From positions 1-25,583 of the forward strand of contig UQLZ01000031.1 in NCBI GenBank assembly GCA_900541935.1: DNA of 25,583 nucleotides. The letters are read 5' to 3'. This DNA is from an uncultured Prevotellaceae bacterium. Lineage in GTDB: Bacteria > Bacteroidota > Bacteroidia > Bacteroidales > Muribaculaceae. Positions 21,838 to 25,583 of this stretch are shown here, piece after piece. Both the position numbers and the translations under genes were made by a program. A model generated the notes under the pieces. The model was not told the origin of the DNA. It saw nothing but the letters and a program-made list of their open reading frames with translations, and searched no databases. Positions within the stretch are counted from its first letter, which is position 1. Every line of letters starts with the position of its first letter.

Positions 21838-24800
21838 ATGATAACCTTCTTTTCTAAAGGAGAATATTCGGTATTCGCAGTTGAAACAAACCATCAACTG
21901 ACTGTTGCCGAATGTCAAAAACTCGAATGGCTATTTGGCAATTCACCGAAACTGGAAGAAACTTCCATCAGTGGCAAATTCGTTGGTCCCCGTAAGGAAA
22001 TGATTACCCCATGGAGTACAAACGCTGTTGAAATCACCCAGAACATGGGATTAGAGGGCATCTCAAGAATAGAAGAATTTTTCTATTCAAAGAGCAAAGA
22101 GCCTTCTTTCGACAAGATGCTCCAAAGAGTATATGACGGACTCAACGAATCAGTGTTTAACATTGACAAACAACCTGACGAAATCGTTTATATCAACGAT
22201 ATTGAAGCATATAACGAACAGGAAGGTTTGGCGCTTAGCCCTGAAGAAATTGACTATCTCAAAGGTCTAAGTGAAAAAATAGCACGTCCATTAACAGACA
22301 GTGAAGTATTTGGCTTCTCTCAAGTCAATTCAGAGCACTGTCGCCATAAAATTTTTAACGGGACATTCATTATTGACGGAGAAGAAAAAGAAAGTTCTCT
22401 TTTCAAACTAATCAAGCGCACTTCTCAAGAGAATCCTAACAAGTTAGTTTCTGCATACAAGGATAATGTTGCATTCATAGAAGGTCCGACCGTTGAGCAG
22501 TTTGCACCACGCAATCCTCAGAGGCCGGATTTTTTCGAAATTAAAGATATCGACACTGTTATCTCACTAAAGGCAGAGACTCACAACTTCCCAACTACTG
22601 TAGAGCCATTTAATGGTGCAGCTACTGGTACTGGTGGCGAAATCCGCGACCGTCTCGGCGGTGGTAAAGCGAGTCTTCCAATCGCAGGCACTGCTGTTTA
22701 TATGACCGCATACCCAAGAACTGAAGAAAACAGAGCATGGGAAATCGGTTCTATTCCTGAAAGAAAATGGCTATACCAAACTCCAGAAGAAATTCTTATT
22801 AAGGCTTCAAACGGAGCATCAGACTTTGGTAACAAATTCGGACAGCCACTTATCTGCGGTTCTGTTCTCACCTTTGAACACAAGGAAGGAAAAGAAGCAT
22901 TTGCTTACGATAAAGTAATTATGCTCGCCGGTGGCGTTGGTTTCGCAGCTAAAAGAGATGCTATCAAGGGCGAACCTGCTCCAGGCGAAAACGTTGTGCT
23001 GATGGGTGGCGACAACTACCGCATTGGTATGGGTGGTGGCGCTGTTTCTTCAGTTAATACAGGTCAATACGCAAACTCTATTGAGTTGAATGCAGTTCAA
23101 CGTGCAAACCCGGAAATGCAAAAACGTGTTTCAAACGTTATCCGTGCATTGGCTGAAGCACCAAATAACCCAATCATATCTATTCACGACCACGGTGCTG
23201 GAGGTCACTTGAATGCATTGTCTGAATTGGTTGAATCAACTGGTGGTGTTATCGACATCAACGAATTGCCTGTAGGCGACAAGACCCTATCTTCTAAAGA
23301 AATAATCGGCAACGAGTCTCAGGAAAGAATGGGTATGATTGTCAACGACAAGGATATTGAAACAGTTAGAGAAATCGCCGAGCGTGAACGTGCTCCATTC
23401 TACGTTGTTGGTAAGACAACTGACGACCACAGATTCGTTTTCCGTCAAAACGACGGCGTGAAACCTATCGACCTAGCAATGAGCGATATGTTCGGCAGTT
23501 CTCCTAAGACATATATGGTTGACAAAACCGTTAAACGTGAACCAAAATCATTCAAATACTCTGCAGCAGAACTTAACGAATATGTAACTAACGTTCTTCA
23601 ACTTGAAGCAGTTGCATGTAAGGACTGGTTAACAAACAAGGTTGACCGCTCTGTGACAGGAAAAATTGCAAGACAGCAATGCCAAGGCGAAATTCAATTG
23701 CCGTTGAGCGACTGCGGTGTTGTTTCTCTTGACTATACTGGTACAAAGGGTATCGCAACATCAATCGGCCACGCACCGCAAATTGCACTTATAGACCCAG
23801 AACAAGGTTCTGTTTCTGCAATCGCAGAATCTCTTACCAATATCGTTACCGCACCACTGGCTGACGGCATAAAGAGTGTATCCCTTAGTGCTAACTGGAT
23901 GTGGCCATGCCGTAACGAAGGTGAAGATGCTGCCCTTTACAGTGCAGTCAAAGCATGTAGCGACTTCGCGGTTGGTTTGGGTATCAATATTCCAACTGGT
24001 AAGGACAGTCTTTCTATGACTCAGAAATACGGAAACAAGAAAATACTTTCTCCTGGAACAGTTATCATCTCTGCAGCCGGCGAAGTTTCTGACGTGAAGA
24101 AGGTCGTTTCTCCTGTTATAAAGAACAACAAGAACGCTACATTATATTATATCGACTTCGCAAATACTCCATTGGAACTCGGTGGTTCTGCCCTTGCCCA
24201 ATCATTCAACAAATTGGGTAATGCAACTCCGAAAATCCAATCTCCAGAATACTTTGCATCTGCATTTAACGCAGTTCAAGACCTTGTTGAAAAATCATTG
24301 CTTCTTGCTGCTCACGACGTTTCTGCAGGAGGTTTGATTACCACTCTTCTCGAAATGACATTTGCAAACACTGAAGGAGGTCTGGCTATCAATCTTGACG
24401 GCTTTGAAGAAAAGGATATCGTTAAAATCCTATTTGCTGAAAACAATGCTTTGGTTGCACAAGTTGAAGATGAAAAGGCTGTTGACGAAATTCTTGACAA
24501 AGCCGGTGTTAAATATGTAAAAATCGGTAGAACTCAGGAGGAACGTGCAATCCTTGTTGACAAGGCTGGTAAGGAATACATGTTCGGTATCGATTACCTA
24601 CGCGACGTTTGGTTCAAGTCTTCTTACCTTCTTGATTGCAAGCAAAGTGGTAATAAATGCGCAAAATCTCGTTTCGAAAACTACAAGAAACAACCAATAA
24701 AATATAAATTCCCGAAGGACTTTGAAGGAAAACTCTCAACAATTGGAATTTCGGGTTCTCGCAGAACTCCATCGGGCATAAAGGCTGCAATCATTCGCGA

Positions 24801-25530
24801 AAAGGGCGTTAACGGCGATCGAGAAATGGCATACTCCCTTTATCTTGCCGGCTTTGATGTGAAAGACGTTCACATGACTGACCTTACATCTGGTAGAGAA
24901 ACTCTTGAAGATGTTAACATGATTGTCTTCTGCGGTGGTTTCTCCAACTCAGACGTTCTTGGCTCTGCAAAGGGTTGGGCTGGAGGTTTCCTTTGGAACG
25001 AAAAAGCAAAAACTGCTCTTGAAAACTTCTACAAGAGAGAAGATACCCTCAGCCTCGGTATCTGCAACGGTTGCCAATTAATGATAGAGTTGAACCTAAT
25101 CAATCCGGAACATGAATTAAGAACTAAGATGGAGCATAACGATTCTCACAAATTTGAATCACAATTCCTCGGTCTTACAATTCCAGAAAACAATTCTGTA
25201 ATGTTCAAATCATTATCAGGCTCAAAGTTGGGTATCTGGGTAGCACATGGTGAAGGCAAATTCAACTTGCCTGAAGATATGGATAAGTACAATGTTGTTG
25301 CACAATATTCATATAACTCATATCCTGCTAACCCTAATGGCTCTCCTAAGGCTGTTGCTGGTTTGGCTTCTAACGACGGTCGTCACCTCGCTATGATGCC
25401 TCACTTGGAAAGAGCGATTTTCCCATGGCAATGCGGTTTTTATCCAGACAGTCACAAAGGCGACGAGGTAACTCCTTGGATAACTGCTTTCGTCAATGCC
25501 CGCAAGTGGATTGAAGAAAAAACTAAATAA
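21838..25530 (+). CDS. purL: Phosphoribosylformylglycinamidine synthase (single-chain PurL)
   Basis: PurL converts FGAR, glutamine and ATP to FGAM in purine synthesis. The 1,230-residue product is the large form that fuses the PurS-like, PurL and PurQ parts. The N-terminal domain precedes the motif GFSQVNSEHCRHKIFNG (about 160-175). The first ATPase half contains AETHNFPTTVEPFNGAATGTGGE (about 246-268) and ISIHDHGAGGHLNALSEL, and the second half contains PTGKDSLSM and AAHDVSAGGLITTLLEM. The glutaminase domain has nucleophile Cys1076 in GICNGCQLM, with His1189 and Glu1191 in MPHLERAIFPWQCG. The start is the ATG at 21838 (MITFFSKGEYSVF), because the upstream TTG at 21805 lies in the -7 box. The gene is complete. 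The identification is secure. Confidence 0.98.
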   Translation: MITFFSKGEYSVFAVETNHQLTVAECQKLEWLFGNSPKLEETSISGKFVGPRKEMITPWSTNAVEITQNMGLEGISRIEEFFYSKSKEPSFDKMLQRVYDGLNESVFNIDKQPDEIVYINDIEAYNEQEGLALSPEEIDYLKGLSEKIARPLTDSEVFGFSQVNSEHCRHKIFNGTFIIDGEEKESSLFKLIKRTSQENPNKLVSAYKDNVAFIEGPTVEQFAPRNPQRPDFFEIKDIDTVISLKAETHNFPTTVEPFNGAATGTGGEIRDRLGGGKASLPIAGTAVYMTAYPRTEENRAWEIGSIPERKWLYQTPEEILIKASNGASDFGNKFGQPLICGSVLTFEHKEGKEAFAYDKVIMLAGGVGFAAKRDAIKGEPAPGENVVLMGGDNYRIGMGGGAVSSVNTGQYANSIELNAVQRANPEMQKRVSNVIRALAEAPNNPIISIHDHGAGGHLNALSELVESTGGVIDINELPVGDKTLSSKEIIGNESQERMGMIVNDKDIETVREIAERERAPFYVVGKTTDDHRFVFRQNDGVKPIDLAMSDMFGSSPKTYMVDKTVKREPKSFKYSAAELNEYVTNVLQLEAVACKDWLTNKVDRSVTGKIARQQCQGEIQLPLSDCGVVSLDYTGTKGIATSIGHAPQIALIDPEQGSVSAIAESLTNIVTAPLADGIKSVSLSANWMWPCRNEGEDAALYSAVKACSDFAVGLGINIPTGKDSLSMTQKYGNKKILSPGTVIISAAGEVSDVKKVVSPVIKNNKNATLYYIDFANTPLELGGSALAQSFNKLGNATPKIQSPEYFASAFNAVQDLVEKSLLLAAHDVSAGGLITTLLEMTFANTEGGLAINLDGFEEKDIVKILFAENNALVAQVEDEKAVDEILDKAGVKYVKIGRTQEERAILVDKAGKEYMFGIDYLRDVWFKSSYLLDCKQSGNKCAKSRFENYKKQPIKYKFPKDFEGKLSTIGISGSRRTPSGIKAAIIREKGVNGDREMAYSLYLAGFDVKDVHMTDLTSGRETLEDVNMIVFCGGFSNSDVLGSAKGWAGGFLWNEKAKTALENFYKREDTLSLGICNGCQLMIELNLINPEHELRTKMEHNDSHKFESQFLGLTIPENNSVMFKSLSGSKLGIWVAHGEGKFNLPEDMDKYNVVAQYSYNSYPANPNGSPKAVAGLASNDGRHLAMMPHLERAIFPWQCGFYPDSHKGDEVTPWITAFVNARKWIEEKTK

Positions 25531-25539
25531 TTGTCTAGT

Positions 25540-25561
25540 CCTGCCATAGCGTTACACTAAA
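25540..25561 (+). repeat. Motif CTAGTCCT-N6-GCGTTACA downstream of purL
   Basis: The pair CTAGTCCT and GCGTTACA, six bases apart, follows the purL stop by a few bases. It is repeated on the opposite strand after pgk (33-54). Here GTTAC and GTAAC nearby can form a small hairpin (about 25551-25569). It may be a dispersed element or a shared 3'-end signal. Confidence 0.4.
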
Positions 25562-25573
25562 AAGTAACAGAAA

Positions 25574-25583
25574 ATGAAAGAGA
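25574..25583 (+). CDS. Possible start of a further gene cut by the window edge
   Basis: An ATG followed by AAA GAG is preceded by ACAGAAA, 43 bp after purL. Only three codons are visible, so this is merely a candidate start. Confidence 0.2.

Overview
The window reads as a chromosomal segment of a Bacteroidetes bacterium, most likely order Bacteroidales. The signs are a low-to-moderate G+C content, several upstream regions carrying the Bacteroidetes -7 promoter box TAnnTTTG, and lineage-typical families: DUF4924, DUF5106, a BACON-domain lipoprotein, and a single-chain PurL of about 1,230 residues. I cannot resolve the genus. Most of the window is housekeeping. No rRNA, tRNA, transposase or CRISPR array was seen.

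Layout. From 63 to 16714 almost everything is on the minus strand, in short units. They are pgk alone; prfA-pyrF (promoter near 3380-3404); groES-groEL with an intrinsic terminator at 3426-3463; and a Crp/Fnr regulator, a DUF4924 protein, prfC and an SGNH hydrolase, nearly gapless from 9101 to 5570 and ending in a strong hairpin at 5510-5550. Then comes a long tight run from 16714 down to 9179: DUF5106 protein, DoxX, mnmA, DUF151 nuclease-like, MFS nucleoside-type transporter, rsmE, kdsA, hotdog thioesterase and dprA. This run mixes tRNA/rRNA modification, LPS Kdo synthesis, DNA uptake processing and envelope functions.

The stretch from about 16715 to 19424 is the accessory part. It holds a tandem pair of imperfect inverted-repeat units (16720-16863), a small G+C-rich ORF of doubtful reality, a hairpin, a small gene broken by two in-frame stops (17084-17356), a BACON lipoprotein and a small lipoprotein. 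The two lipoprotein genes sit behind a promoter with a perfect palindrome at its upstream edge and a leader of about 200 nt with possible RNA structure.

From 19425 onward are plus-strand genes: a cytidylate-kinase-like protein (its 3' end overlaps a convergent DUF308 membrane protein by 4 nt), a diacylglycerol-kinase-type lipid kinase, and purL. Beyond purL only the first codons of a possible next gene are visible. A motif CTAGTCCT-N6-GCGTTACA lies just after the stop codons of both pgk (left edge) and purL (right edge), which suggests a dispersed element.

I see no clearly new multi-gene system. The best leads are the repeat/pseudogene/lipoprotein stretch, a sigma-54-like site upstream of groES, and the repeated motif at the two window edges.
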